A DNA stretch of 32,557 bases from Ktedonobacteraceae bacterium. Its GTDB lineage: Bacteria; Chloroflexota; Ktedonobacteria; Ktedonobacterales; Ktedonobacteraceae. The notes below the pieces were generated by a model. It saw only the letters and a program-made list of their open reading frames with translations, was not told the DNA's origin and did not search any database. The stretch lies in contig JADBKA010000022.1 in NCBI GenBank assembly GCA_014896635.1, positions 1 to 32,557 of the forward strand, written 5' to 3'. The position numbers were made by a program, and so were the translations under genes. Positions 16,652-25,751 of the stretch are shown here, piece after piece. Within the stretch, counting starts at the first letter, position 1, and each line of letters opens with the position of its first letter.

Positions 16652-18094
16652 TCAGGAGATCTGGAAAGAGACCTGTTTTTTTATCAGGAATGCTTCTACT
16701 CCGTATTTTCCCCCTTCGAGTCCAAATCCTGACTGTTTTACTCCTCCAAAAGGACCCTCTACCGTAGCCGGAAAAGGATCATTGATCCCTACTATCCCAA
16801 CTTCAAGAGCCTCTGCCAGGCGCCAGGCGCGTGAAAGATCTTCGGTGTATACATAGGCTCCCAGCCCGTAGGCCGTGTTGTTGCTACGTTCGATAACCTC
16901 TTCCTCTCCTCTGAAGGTTTCCAGCACAATAACCGGTCCAAAGGCTTCTTCCCTTGAGATTGCCATGTCATCCGTTACCCCCTCCAGGAGAGTGGGTAAG
17001 AAGAGGTATCCACCCGGCGATTCCCCACCCGTTAATACTTTTGCACCCTTCGATTTCGCATCAGCAATCAAATGCTCGACTTTCTCTAAATTATGATGAT
17101 GTTGCAAAGGACCATAATCAGTCGTCTGATCTACGGGATTCCCCACTCTGATATGGGAAAAGCGTTCAATGAGCCGTGTCCTGAATTCCCCGGCCATAGA
17201 CTCTTCGACGAACACTCGTTGCGGGCTGGCACAGATCTGCCCGGCATGGCGAAATTTTGCCGCCACCAGGCCCTCAATTGCTCCCTGCAAATCGGCATCC
17301 GAAAAAACGATAAACGGGGCAACTCCCCCTAACTCCAGGAGAACTCTTTTCGGTCCATCAGAAGCCAGACGCATGATCAGCCGGCCCGTCTGAACGGAAC
17401 CGGTGAAGGTGACCATCGCAACACGAGAATCCTGAACAAGGACCCGAACAATCACGGGCGCATCACCCATCACAACGTTCACCGCTCCGGCAGGAAGGCC
17501 AGCCTCAGCAAAGATGCTGGCAAGCAGTAAAGTAACACGCGGCGTTTCTTCAGACGGTTTTACGATAACTGTGCATCCGGCTGCAAGAGCAGGGGCAACT
17601 TTGCGACCAAACAGAATCCCCGGGGCGTTAGATGCAGTAATTGCCACAACTATTCCTACCGGCTGTGGAATAACCACCACTCTCTTCGCCGCATCAGGCG
17701 AAGGGACAAGATCACCAGATATTCTTCTTGCTTCTTCAGCACAATATCTAATAAAAGCTCCGGTAGACCGTATTTCTTTCGATGCTTCTTTTCTTGTTTT
17801 ACCAAGATCTTCAATCAGGAGATCTTCCAGTTCCTGCCTATGCTGACGCAGCAAGTGGTAAGCCTTATACATAGTATTGGCGCGTTCATTGCCAGTTTTC
17901 TTTGACCATTCCTGAAATGCTTGTCTGGCTGCATTGATTGCATCTAAAGCGTCGGCTGCTGCTCCCTTTGCGATAAAGGTGGTTACGGTGCCGGTATAGG
18001 GATTGGTTAGTGGATATGTGGCTCTACTCTGGCTGTCCCTGGCCTCTCCGCCAATCCAGAGTTTTTCCAGCAGCCCTCTCCTGGTTATTTCCAT
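16652..18094 (-). CDS. NAD(P)-dependent aldehyde dehydrogenase
   Basis: A full-length 480-residue ALDH-superfamily enzyme. Key residues are in place: Asn156 in ITASNAPG, the cofactor-binding KPSEETP (179-185), TFTGSVQTGR, the general base Glu254 in LLELGGVAP, catalytic Cys288 in GQICASPQR, and EEAFGPV near the end. It oxidises an aldehyde to the acid with NAD or NADP. The nearest groups are succinate-semialdehyde and benzaldehyde/vanillin-type dehydrogenases; the substrate cannot be read from sequence. The ATG has GGAGG seven bases upstream. It is the last gene of the minus-strand operon with two CoA ligases, a dehydrogenase and a thioesterase, so an aldehyde released in that pathway is the likely substrate. 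Confidence 0.9.
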   Translation of the reverse strand: MEITRRGLLEKLWIGGEARDSQSRATYPLTNPYTGTVTTFIAKGAAADALDAINAARQAFQEWSKKTGNERANTMYKAYHLLRQHRQELEDLLIEDLGKTRKEASKEIRSTGAFIRYCAEEARRISGDLVPSPDAAKRVVVIPQPVGIVVAITASNAPGILFGRKVAPALAAGCTVIVKPSEETPRVTLLLASIFAEAGLPAGAVNVVMGDAPVIVRVLVQDSRVAMVTFTGSVQTGRLIMRLASDGPKRVLLELGGVAPFIVFSDADLQGAIEGLVAAKFRHAGQICASPQRVFVEESMAGEFRTRLIERFSHIRVGNPVDQTTDYGPLQHHHNLEKVEHLIADAKSKGAKVLTGGESPGGYLFLPTLLEGVTDDMAISREEAFGPVIVLETFRGEEEVIERSNNTAYGLGAYVYTEDLSRAWRLAEALEVGIVGINDPFPATVEGPFGGVKQSGFGLEGGKYGVEAFLIKKQVSFQIS

Positions 18095-18194
18095 AGGATT
18101 CCTCCGTGTATTCGATAGCCAGCGACACCTGGATTCGCTGGATGATTTATCTTCAGTTCCGTCTGGTAATCATCAGGCATATGCCAGTCTGCTA

Positions 18195-19853
18195 CTATTC
18201 GACTCTAGCCACTGAATGAACCAGTGTTCTTAGCTGGACTTTCCCCACAGGATCGCGGGGGAAAGCGTTACAGAAAAATACTTTTCTCGGATACTTATAG
18301 GGTGCAAGATGCCTTTTGCACCACTCCTGAAGCTCATGAGCCAGAACCTCGTCACCCTCGCCTGCTTTTACCACGATAAAGGCAGCCACGACCTGCCCTC
18401 TTAACGGATCAGCTATGCCAGTAACGGCGGCTTCTCTCACCTGAGGATGAGTGAGTAATACCTGCTCCACTTCCCCTGGAGCAACTTTATACCCGGCTGT
18501 GACGATGAGGTTATTTAATCTTCCCAGGAACCAGATGGCATTTTTGTCATCCTTTCGGCCAAGATCATCGGTAATGGTCCAGCCTTCTCGGACTTCCACC
18601 TTTTGTAGCTCGCTGCGGTTCCAGTACGTCAGTCCTGTAGGTCCTCTGACGGCAATCCGGCCCACTGCTCCGGGCTGAAGCGGAGTTATGCTATGTCCCG
18701 CAATATCAACTATGCGGGCTTCGTACCCTGCTGCCGGTTTACCCAGGGCAAAAGGCGGCGTTGTTTCTCCCGCTACAGGTCCGATAAACCACTGGCACAG
18801 GATGGAACTGCCAAGAGGGTTCTTCAGTCGGTAACCTGTTTTCTCCCAGCGTTCGTATAAATTTCCCGCGCCTGTGACAAGAAAAGGAGCATATACTTCC
18901 TGCAAGCTGGAAAGCGCATGAGTTTTACCAGCAGATGCGTCTGCAAGCAGATTCAGCGTGATAGGGACACCCAGCAGATGCGTTACTCGCTGCTCTGCTA
19001 TTGCCTCAAGTACATCCGTACCGCTTAAACTTTTCGGTTCTATAAGCGTTGCTCCATGTTGCAAGACGCATATAAACCTGCCGAGAAAGCCCGCGACATT
19101 GCTAACAGGTATTCCATAGACCCATCTCTGGTGTACATCTAATTTCCAGGTGGAGGCGAGTCTTCTGCCTGCAATGAGCCAGCGCCTATGCGTGTGATAG
19201 GTCGCTTTAGGAATGCCAGTTGTCCCGCCAGTATGCCAGATTACCGCCAGATCATTTGCCTCAGTATGTACTGTTTCAGCAAGGCAGGCATTGCCTTGCT
19301 CTATAAGAGCCTCCAGGCTTTCACCTGCCATGCCTGGAGATTTTTTCCCGATGATGACCCGCTTTACTCCTGTTGCTGGTAGAGCTGCCTCAAGTTCTGA
19401 ATAGAGATCTCCTTCATTGAGTACAATGACCCAGCGTGCATCAGTATCTTTCAGGTAGAACTCAATCTCTGAACGTCTTGCCTGGGCGGGGATGGGGACC
19501 ACCACAGCGCCCGCTTTCCAGGCAGCAGTTGCTGCTATGATAGCAGCGGGCCTGCTTGCATACCGGAGGGCAAGTCTTTCGCCTACTTTTATTCCTGATT
19601 CTATCAGCGCCCCGGCAAGACGATCACTTGCTTCTTTTATCTGCCCGAAGGTACATGTTTCACCGGTATCCAAACAGATGACCGCCGGCTTGCTTTCGTA
19701 GCCGGTCTCACAATGTTTATCAATTGACTCTCGTCCTACGTTAGCAACTTGCCATTCTTGCTCATCAGCATGCCAGATGAAATCTGGCTGAAACTCCGGT
19801 GATACCAGCCAGGCGATGGGTAGTGTCTCCCTTTGCGGGTAATACTCTTTCAT
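18195..19853 (-). CDS. Aryl/acyl-CoA ligase (ANL superfamily), benzoate/2-aminobenzoate-CoA ligase-like
   Basis: A 552-residue AMP-forming ligase. Motifs: the ATP loop HTGGTTGIPK (207-216), the GYEARIVD segment, TDDLGRKD, the hinge GRLNNLIVTAGYKVAPGEVE, and the catalytic Lys538 in PRDPVGKVQ. The architecture and the APYKYPRKV region resemble benzoate- and aminobenzoate-CoA ligases. It makes an acyl-AMP and then the CoA ester of a carboxylic acid, in the cytoplasm. The ATG has GGAGG upstream and stands 18 bp behind the thioesterase gene, so the two are coupled. It is a paralogue of the ligase at 21758-23515, suggesting that the pathway activates two acids or one acid twice. Confidence 0.88.
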   Translation of the reverse strand: MKEYYPQRETLPIAWLVSPEFQPDFIWHADEQEWQVANVGRESIDKHCETGYESKPAVICLDTGETCTFGQIKEASDRLAGALIESGIKVGERLALRYASRPAAIIAATAAWKAGAVVVPIPAQARRSEIEFYLKDTDARWVIVLNEGDLYSELEAALPATGVKRVIIGKKSPGMAGESLEALIEQGNACLAETVHTEANDLAVIWHTGGTTGIPKATYHTHRRWLIAGRRLASTWKLDVHQRWVYGIPVSNVAGFLGRFICVLQHGATLIEPKSLSGTDVLEAIAEQRVTHLLGVPITLNLLADASAGKTHALSSLQEVYAPFLVTGAGNLYERWEKTGYRLKNPLGSSILCQWFIGPVAGETTPPFALGKPAAGYEARIVDIAGHSITPLQPGAVGRIAVRGPTGLTYWNRSELQKVEVREGWTITDDLGRKDDKNAIWFLGRLNNLIVTAGYKVAPGEVEQVLLTHPQVREAAVTGIADPLRGQVVAAFIVVKAGEGDEVLAHELQEWCKRHLAPYKYPRKVFFCNAFPRDPVGKVQLRTLVHSVARVE

Positions 19854-19871
19854 CTGTCCTCCTTCTCCAGG

Positions 19872-20303
19872 CTACTGCTGAGATTCCTCAACAGCGAGAT
19901 TACGCAACCAGGCAGGCATGGTTTTTGGACGGCCATGCTCGACATACACATGGATCACCTTACCCTGAGCAACAACTCTTCCCCCCTCATTGAGAAAAAG
20001 GCATTTGACTGCATAGCTACTCCTTCCCGACTGGCCGAGCCATGCATAGACCGTTAATTCCTCATCGACATGCACGGGCGCCAGATAATCACACTCACTG
20101 TGTACAGCAGGAGTCGCAGCGGCACCAGCAAGCATATCTTTCACCTTTATGCCGGCCCGGTGCAGAAGCTTATGGTATGCCAGATCCATCCAGCGATAGT
20201 AGGAGCCGAAATGAATCTGATAACTATCGACATCTCCCATCGTAACTGTTACCTGCATCTTAAGGGCCTCCTCAGGAGGTCGCCAGACCACTGCGGGCTT
20301 CAA
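19872..20303 (-). CDS. Hotdog acyl-CoA thioesterase, 4-hydroxybenzoyl-CoA thioesterase-like
   Basis: A 143-residue single hotdog-fold protein. The segment MGDVDSYQIHFGSYYRWMD (residues 22-40) aligns well with the active-site helix of the 4HBT/YbgC family, keeping the Gly-Asp-x-Asp start and the Tyr-x-x-Trp-Met-Asp helix. Such enzymes hydrolyse aryl- or acyl-CoA esters. The start is a TTG at 20303 with a strong AAAGGAG eight bases before it; the next ATG (codon 16) lies too close to the fold to be better. Within a CoA-ester pathway it may release a product or recycle CoA from a dead-end ester. Confidence 0.82.
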   Translation of the reverse strand: MKPAVVWRPPEEALKMQVTVTMGDVDSYQIHFGSYYRWMDLAYHKLLHRAGIKVKDMLAGAAATPAVHSECDYLAPVHVDEELTVYAWLGQSGRSSYAVKCLFLNEGGRVVAQGKVIHVYVEHGRPKTMPAWLRNLAVEESQQ

Positions 20304-20418
20304 GTTTTCAGCTCCTTTACCTGGCTAGCCGCTTTACTCGTCATACTGTTCTCCCATCATCAGGGTAATAGTTTCTAAACAACTGCTACACGATGCCTAT
20401 GATACACGTAAATCTGTC

Positions 20419-21615
20419 TTACAATGCTTTCCCCTGTCCGTAAGCAGAGAGTACCTTCCCTCCAAGAAAATCCAGCAGCATCTCTGTCGTTCCCCCGGCA
20501 ATCGTCCATCCCCTGACTTCGCGGTACTGGCGCTCGATAGGAAAATCTTTTGAGATCCCTCGTGATCCCAGCATCTGGACAGCTTCGTTCACTGCCTTGA
20601 GAGCAACCCTGGAGGCGGTGAGTTTTGCATAAGCCGTCTCTACCCCTCCAGGGAAACCCAGCCCATCCTCAGTGAAAGCTGCACGATACGTTAACAGACG
20701 TGCCGCTTCAAGTTCAGATGCCAGTTCCGCTACTCGCCATTTCAGACCTTGAAATTGCGCCAGAGGTTTTCCAAACTGGTATCTAGTATTGAGGAATTCT
20801 CCGATCTGGTCGAGCGCGGATTGGGCAACGCCGAGACACATCGCAGCAATACCGCAACGTAGCTGATTATACGCCGCCATCGTCAGCTTGAACCCTTTTG
20901 TTGACGCTTCTTCTCCCGGAATCAGCACTGCATACGGCTCAATAGGGCATGCTTCAAAGCGGATCGCAGCTTCGTGGATGCCATTGCCTCCCATCTTACG
21001 AATAATCCGTTCAACGCATACAAACGGCTCCTTTGAATCAACAATTACTGATCCCAGGCCTTTTAACCCCTCTCCAGAAAAACGAGCCAGAACCTGGAAA
21101 GCACTGAAAGTATCACCGCCTGTTGTGAAAGACTTTTTCCCGTTAAGGATATAGCCGCTTGCTGTTTTTTCGACACGGGTCTTGATCTCGCCAAGTGATG
21201 AGCCTGCCTGCTCCTCGGTGATGGCTATCCCTATTAAGCATTTCCCTTGTATGATGTCTGGTAGGTATTTCGTTTGCAGTGCTGATGAGCCAAGTTTTGA
21301 AAGAGCATAGGCCGGGCCATTGATGCATACTTGCAACAGTTCTGCGGTTGCAAAGCACCGGGCTGCTATTTGCTCTAAGGCGATGACAGCATAAATTCTC
21401 GACCTGGCTTTCCCTCCATATGCTTCGGGGAGGGTAAGACCCGTCAGACCTTCTCTGGCTAAAATCTCAAGATTCTCCCGAGGGAATTGTTCGTTAGCAT
21501 CCCAGATATACGCATGAGGAGTAAACTCTGCATCTGCCAGCTCTGCTATTCTGACAGCAAAAGTCTGTTCTTCTTTATCAAGCCCGTATCTGGAAATGTC
21601 GGCTCTGCTGTTCAC
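20419..21615 (-). CDS. Acyl-CoA dehydrogenase family flavoprotein
   Basis: About 398 residues from the GTG at 21615, which has GGAGG 11 bases upstream; an earlier in-frame TTG (21633) has no ribosome site of its own. The family pattern is clear: ITEEQAGSSLGEIKTRVEK and FTTGGD in the flavin domain, RYQFGKPLAQFQ, and the C-terminal QMLGSRGISKDFPIERQYREVRG. The usual catalytic Glu of short/medium-chain enzymes (YEGT) is replaced: here the motif is AGGTTE. The alternative Glu site of long-chain/isovaleryl types also seems absent. It probably desaturates a CoA ester, passing electrons to ETF, but an unusual base or reaction is possible. Its neighbours are the CoA ligases and a thioesterase. Confidence 0.87.
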   Translation of the reverse strand: MNSRADISRYGLDKEEQTFAVRIAELADAEFTPHAYIWDANEQFPRENLEILAREGLTGLTLPEAYGGKARSRIYAVIALEQIAARCFATAELLQVCINGPAYALSKLGSSALQTKYLPDIIQGKCLIGIAITEEQAGSSLGEIKTRVEKTASGYILNGKKSFTTGGDTFSAFQVLARFSGEGLKGLGSVIVDSKEPFVCVERIIRKMGGNGIHEAAIRFEACPIEPYAVLIPGEEASTKGFKLTMAAYNQLRCGIAAMCLGVAQSALDQIGEFLNTRYQFGKPLAQFQGLKWRVAELASELEAARLLTYRAAFTEDGLGFPGGVETAYAKLTASRVALKAVNEAVQMLGSRGISKDFPIERQYREVRGWTIAGGTTEMLLDFLGGKVLSAYGQGKAL

Positions 21616-21757
21616 GAGTTTTACGCCCTCCAATTGAATGGTATCATTGAACGGTTTCAGCTCTTTTCAATGCTGGCCTTATCTATACAAATGATGACTG
21701 CACCGCCGCTGCTGACAGTCATCTTATGAGGCCGCATGGGCAGGTAATCCTTGTGTT

Positions 21758-23515
21758 TCAGGTCTGTTCAAGGGCAGAAGAGGAAGTCAGCCATGCACGA
21801 AGAATGCGTCGTTGTAGCTTTCCCACCCTGTCTTTTGGCAATTCCGTCACAAATTCGATTCGCCGGGGATACTTGTAACGCGCCATCTGGTTCTTGGAGA
21901 ACTCCTGGAGTTCGGCAATCAAAGCGGGCGATGAAATCGTGTCCGGGCGCAGGACAACAACCGCTGTGACGGTCTGGCCCCGCAGAGAATCGGGTAATCC
22001 GATCACGGCTGCTTCTGCTACTGCCGGATGTTGTGTAAGCACATCCTCGACTTCACTGGGGGCGACCTGGCGCCCGCCGGTGACAATCATATCGTCCAGG
22101 CGTGTCTGGAACCAGAGCCATCCGTCTTGATCCCACAGGTACGCATCATCTAACAGGCTCCAGCCGTCGCGTAGATCCTGCTCTGCGCGCTGCTGGATTC
22201 CTGTATGTCGATGGACCCAGTAAGTGATTCCGGTGGGGCCTCGGACCGCCAGCCGTCCTGGCTGTTCAGGCTCGAAAATCGTCTCACCGGTCAGTGGATC
22301 GACCAGACGAGCCTCGTAGCCGGGCAGAGGACGACCGACCGACAATTGCGGAGCCACCTTCTGTCCGAAGAGGTAGGAGTCGATAAAGAGATGGCGCATC
22401 GGTGTCATTCCTACAGTGTTCCTGACATTGAAGCCGGTCGCCTGATACCACCGCTCGTAAGTTGCCTGATCGAGGATTTCGCCAGAACTGATGGCTTGCC
22501 TCAGGCACAACTGCGGGTACGCTTCACGTGGGGTGGGGCATACCTGGAGCATCATGCGATAGATGGTTGCTGCACCGGCCATAACAGTAGCACCGTATTG
22601 TGAGGCGAGCTGCCACATCCCTTCAGCCGAGGGCCGCACGCTATAAATAGCACTGGCTCCTGCTCGAAGCGGGAAGTTAATCTTCTCGCCATTGCCAAAT
22701 GCATGACCAATAGGGGCATGGGTGAGAAAAACATCGCTGGCTGTGATGCCACGTGTAAGGTTATTGAGATCTGCGAGAACCACCTCAGCAGCATGAGTAT
22801 GGAGGCACCCCTTTGGTTGTCCGGTAGTGCCGCCCGTGTAATAAATGCCACTGGCATCAAGTGGCCGATTGGGATAGGTTTCTGCCGCTTCCGATTGAGT
22901 CGCTAGCAGCCGGTGGAAGCTCTCATAGTCACCTGATGGTGCATCCGGCCAGGCAACCACCGCGCGCAGGTTGGATGCAGAAGGGCGGGCAAGCTCTACA
23001 TCAGCCAGATACTCACGATCACAGACGAGCAGGGTTGGCTCAACATCGGAGAAGATAAAAGCCAGTTCGCGTGCGCTCTCAGCCGTAGCCGTCGGCACTA
23101 CCAGGGCGCCGATCTTCCAGACGGCCAGTTGCACAACAGCAGCCTCGGGGACATCATCCAGTCGCATCACTACCCGATCACCGGGCTGTACCCCAAGCGC
23201 ACGCAAGGCATTCGCACACCGGTTGACCGCACCCTGAAGTCGGTAATAGGTCCAGCACTCTTCATGAGGAACGTCAATGAAAGCAATACGTTCACCGTAT
23301 CCTCGCCGTACTGCACGATCCAGTAGCTCGTCAGTAGCGTTGAAAACTGGCGTCCGCCAGACATAGTGCAGCCATGGGACACCAAAAGTCAGGTCCGGTC
23401 GGTGCGCCATCGGTGGCAGAAACTGCTCTGAAACATTGGCAAAAGGACGGATTCCCATTTCATGACCCTCCAGTTCGACAGGAACAAAGACGAGAAAGCC
23501 GGTCGCACTGGTCAT
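21758..23515 (-). CDS. Aryl/acyl-CoA ligase (ANL superfamily), first gene of minus operon
   Basis: About 585 residues from the ATG at 23515 (GGAAGG six bases upstream); an in-frame GTG at 23530 is less likely. Motifs: YYTGGTTGQPKG (ATP loop, near residue 226), APIGHAFGNGEKINFPL, RPLPGYEARLVDP, the hinge TRLDDMIVTGGRQVAPSEVE, and the catalytic Lys in PKDRVGKLQRR. It resembles 2-aminobenzoate-/benzoate-CoA ligases and activates an unknown carboxylic acid. It is the promoter-proximal gene of the minus operon and lies opposite paaA across a 200-bp divergent promoter region, which suggests that it makes the first CoA ester for both arms. Confidence 0.88.
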   Translation of the reverse strand: MTSATGFLVFVPVELEGHEMGIRPFANVSEQFLPPMAHRPDLTFGVPWLHYVWRTPVFNATDELLDRAVRRGYGERIAFIDVPHEECWTYYRLQGAVNRCANALRALGVQPGDRVVMRLDDVPEAAVVQLAVWKIGALVVPTATAESARELAFIFSDVEPTLLVCDREYLADVELARPSASNLRAVVAWPDAPSGDYESFHRLLATQSEAAETYPNRPLDASGIYYTGGTTGQPKGCLHTHAAEVVLADLNNLTRGITASDVFLTHAPIGHAFGNGEKINFPLRAGASAIYSVRPSAEGMWQLASQYGATVMAGAATIYRMMLQVCPTPREAYPQLCLRQAISSGEILDQATYERWYQATGFNVRNTVGMTPMRHLFIDSYLFGQKVAPQLSVGRPLPGYEARLVDPLTGETIFEPEQPGRLAVRGPTGITYWVHRHTGIQQRAEQDLRDGWSLLDDAYLWDQDGWLWFQTRLDDMIVTGGRQVAPSEVEDVLTQHPAVAEAAVIGLPDSLRGQTVTAVVVLRPDTISSPALIAELQEFSKNQMARYKYPRRIEFVTELPKDRVGKLQRRILRAWLTSSSALEQT

Positions 23516-23608
23516 ACCATACCTTCCCACCTCGGAAGGCTACGCTGCTTTGCGTCTCGCCTGCCGCGCTTGATTCATTCTATCAACCCATCATCTCGTA
23601 GATAGGTC

Positions 23609-23638
23609 TTGACAGCGGTCCAGGATACGTAGTATAAT
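23609..23638 (+). promoter_or_regulatory. Consensus sigma-70 promoter of the paaABCD operon
   Basis: TTGACA (23609-23614) and TATAAT (23633-23638) are both perfect consensus hexamers, spaced by 18 bases. Transcription would begin near 23645, 85 bases before paaA, and inside the operator palindrome. On the other strand TATACT (complement of 23631-23636) could serve as -10 of a divergent promoter for the ligase operon. Confidence 0.8.
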
Positions 23639-23643
23639 TTTAC

Positions 23644-23667
23644 AAAACTTACTTACTAGTAAGTTTT
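23644..23667. promoter_or_regulatory. Operator palindrome, probable TetR-family binding site
   Basis: Two overlapping palindromes lie here: AAAACTTAC (23644-23652) with GTAAGTTTT (23659-23667) around six bases, and the perfect 14-mer ACTTACTAGTAAGT (23651-23664). They begin five bases after the consensus -10 box, covering the transcription start, a classic repressor position. The TetR protein encoded at the end of the plus operon is the obvious candidate, with an acyl- or aryl-CoA as inducer (inference). Confidence 0.68.
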
Positions 23668-23729
23668 TTCTTTAGAAGGAAGTGTACCTGGAGATGACCC
23701 GATTGTCAAGGGTCGGGGAGGATTAGTTC

Positions 23730-24692
23730 ATGGAACCTGTCATGATATCGCAACCGCCCGGAGGAGCAGAGAGCATAGAGGACTTTGTCGCCCGGGTACA
23801 GGCGGGTGGACTGGTTCAGGCAGGCGATCAACTGCCCGAAAGCTACCGTCAGCAGGCGTTACGTATCGCATCTTTTCAAACATTGGCAGAGCTTGTCGGC
23901 GTCTTGCTCTTTTCAGAATGGCTTGACCGCGTGCCGGCATTTGTACGCAAGCAGATGCTCATAGCCAAGATTCAGGATGAAGTGGGACATGGACACATCA
24001 TGGCTCGTGTTGCCGAAGATCTCGGCGGCAGTCGCATGGCTATCCTGGAGGATTATCTGGCCGGCAAGACCAGGCTGCTCAACATCTTTCATTATGATTT
24101 CCTTGTCTGGCCCGAGATTGCTATCGGAGCCTTGCTCCAGAACACGGCAGCGATTGTTCAGTTCCAGTACCTGGTCAAAGGGAGCTATGTGCCTTATGTA
24201 CGGGCCTTACGGAAGATTCTACCTGAAGAGTCCTTCCATTTCCATCAGGCGCGCAATCTCGTCCAGACGCTGCTGGCACAGCGTGATACTCTGATACGTC
24301 GTCAGATTGAAGAGGGGCTTGTGCTCTGGTTTCCACGAGTGCTGGCCTATTTCGGACCATCTGAAGGAGAGCAATTCCAGACGAATAAAGCTTTCCAGTT
24401 TCGCCTCAAAACGGCCAGCAACGAAGAGGTGCGGCAGGCCTGGCTAACGAAAATCGTCCCTGTACTTGAGAGCCTGGGGCTACAGATCCCTGATCCATGT
24501 TTAAAGCGCAATGACGAGAGTGGAGCCTGGGAATACACCGAGCCTGACTGGAACGAGGTACGCAGGGTGATCGCCGGGCATGGGCCGGCTTCAGCTCATC
24601 GTTTGGAGCAGGTACGAGGGATCTATGAGCGCAACCGCTGGTTAACTGAGATTATGGGGATAGGTGAGAGCAATGGCAAACCAGGTTTTTGA
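23730..24692 (+). CDS. paaA: Phenylacetyl-CoA epoxidase-like oxygenase, catalytic subunit PaaA
   Basis: A 320-residue ferritin-like diiron protein matching PaaA in length and pattern. The ligands are visible: Glu54 in TLAELVG, Glu84 and His87 in DEVGHGHI, and Glu167 and His170 in EESFHFHQ. In known systems PaaA with PaaC and PaaB epoxidises the ring of phenylacetyl-CoA using O2 and electrons from PaaE. GGGAGG stands nine bases before the ATG. It is the first gene of the plus operon. Because its neighbours are not the usual paaE-paaF-paaG-paaZ set, the substrate may be another aryl-CoA. Confidence 0.93.
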   Translation: MEPVMISQPPGGAESIEDFVARVQAGGLVQAGDQLPESYRQQALRIASFQTLAELVGVLLFSEWLDRVPAFVRKQMLIAKIQDEVGHGHIMARVAEDLGGSRMAILEDYLAGKTRLLNIFHYDFLVWPEIAIGALLQNTAAIVQFQYLVKGSYVPYVRALRKILPEESFHFHQARNLVQTLLAQRDTLIRRQIEEGLVLWFPRVLAYFGPSEGEQFQTNKAFQFRLKTASNEEVRQAWLTKIVPVLESLGLQIPDPCLKRNDESGAWEYTEPDWNEVRRVIAGHGPASAHRLEQVRGIYERNRWLTEIMGIGESNGKPGF

Positions 24693-24972
24693 AGTCTTCG
24701 TGACCCCCAGACGTGGAGAACCGACCCGACACGTTGGCAGCGTCGTGGCTCCCGATCCTGTGCTGGCACTCCATCAAGCCAAAGAGACCTATACGCGACG
24801 CATGGAGTGCGTATCCCTCTGGGTCGCACCACGCTCTGCCATCACCACATTTGCGCAGGAAGAAGAGATTCTTTTCAAGGCTGCGCAGGCCAGAGACTAT
24901 CGTCAGGCAGGATACTTTACACGCCATAGTGAACAGACCGCAAGCCAGAGCAGTCAGGGCAGTACACAGTAG
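24673..24972 (+). CDS. paaB: Phenylacetyl-CoA epoxidase-like subunit PaaB
   Basis: A 99-residue protein beginning MANQVFEVFVTPRRGEPTRHVGSVVAPDP, the typical PaaB opening, and continuing with A-L-x-x-A-K-E-x-Y-x-R-R and LWVAPRSAI. PaaB is a small structural subunit that bridges PaaAC heterodimers. The ATG at 24673 lies within the last codons of paaA (20-bp overlap), indicating coupled translation. A GTG three codons earlier is the only alternative start. Confidence 0.92.
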   Translation: MANQVFEVFVTPRRGEPTRHVGSVVAPDPVLALHQAKETYTRRMECVSLWVAPRSAITTFAQEEEILFKAAQARDYRQAGYFTRHSEQTASQSSQGSTQ

Positions 24973-25013
24973 CTACTCATTGCTCAGCTATTCTTCCCTA
25001 TCGTGAGGAAGAA

Positions 25014-25751
25014 ATGCCTTTCAGTAGAATAGCTCAACAGGTTTATACAACACAAACGGAGCCTGATATGTTAAGTGAAGCAGAGTTACGAGCCTGGGCA
25101 GATGATGAATTCGTGGTTGGTCATATTCTGAGCAACTATATTACAGAATATACGCATCTGGAAGAGTGCCTGGCTATTGGCTCTCTTGCTCAAGATGAGC
25201 TTGCTCATGCTCGCGCCTTCTATGAATATGCCGGCCTGCGCGAGCGTGCTCTTGACCGATATATCTTCCTGCGCGCACCGGATGCATTCACCGTTACGCC
25301 GCTGGCGACTTACCAGCCTGACAACTTTGCCGAGCTGGTTGTCAAACAGTATCTCTATGAGATACTGGATAGATTGCGTCTCGACGCCGCACAGAGGCAG
25401 GCAGATGAGGCGTTGCAAACCCTGCTCACAACTATGCAATCTGAGGAGCGTATGCACTATGATCACTGGAACCACTGGGTCCATGTTCTGGCAGATTCGC
25501 CCGCACGTTCTCGCCTGGAGAGTGCTTTAGAAAAGGTGGGTGCCTACTGTGGCCTCTCTGGCCGCTCCTCAGCAGCATGGGATGCTTCCTGGCGCCGACG
25601 GGCGGAGAGCGAGCTTCTGGCGACTGATCTGCACCTGGGCCTGGGGCGCCCGGATACAGGGGCGATGGCCGCCTGGCAGGAGCCTCTCGCAGCGCTCATC
25701 GGACGAATGCAGTCGATCTTTCGTGAGCGACCGGAGGTGATTCTCGGATGA
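25014..25751 (+). CDS. paaC: Phenylacetyl-CoA epoxidase-like subunit PaaC
   Basis: A 245-residue ferritin-like protein, the usual partner of PaaA. It shows LAQDELAHARAFYEY (about residues 58-72) and MQSEERMHYDHWNHW, both ExxH helices of the fold. In studied systems PaaC is a mainly structural subunit needed for PaaA activity. GAGGAA lies just before the ATG, 41 bp after paaB; its end overlaps paaD by ATGA. Confidence 0.91.
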   Translation: MPFSRIAQQVYTTQTEPDMLSEAELRAWADDEFVVGHILSNYITEYTHLEECLAIGSLAQDELAHARAFYEYAGLRERALDRYIFLRAPDAFTVTPLATYQPDNFAELVVKQYLYEILDRLRLDAAQRQADEALQTLLTTMQSEERMHYDHWNHWVHVLADSPARSRLESALEKVGAYCGLSGRSSAAWDASWRRRAESELLATDLHLGLGRPDTGAMAAWQEPLAALIGRMQSIFRERPEVILG

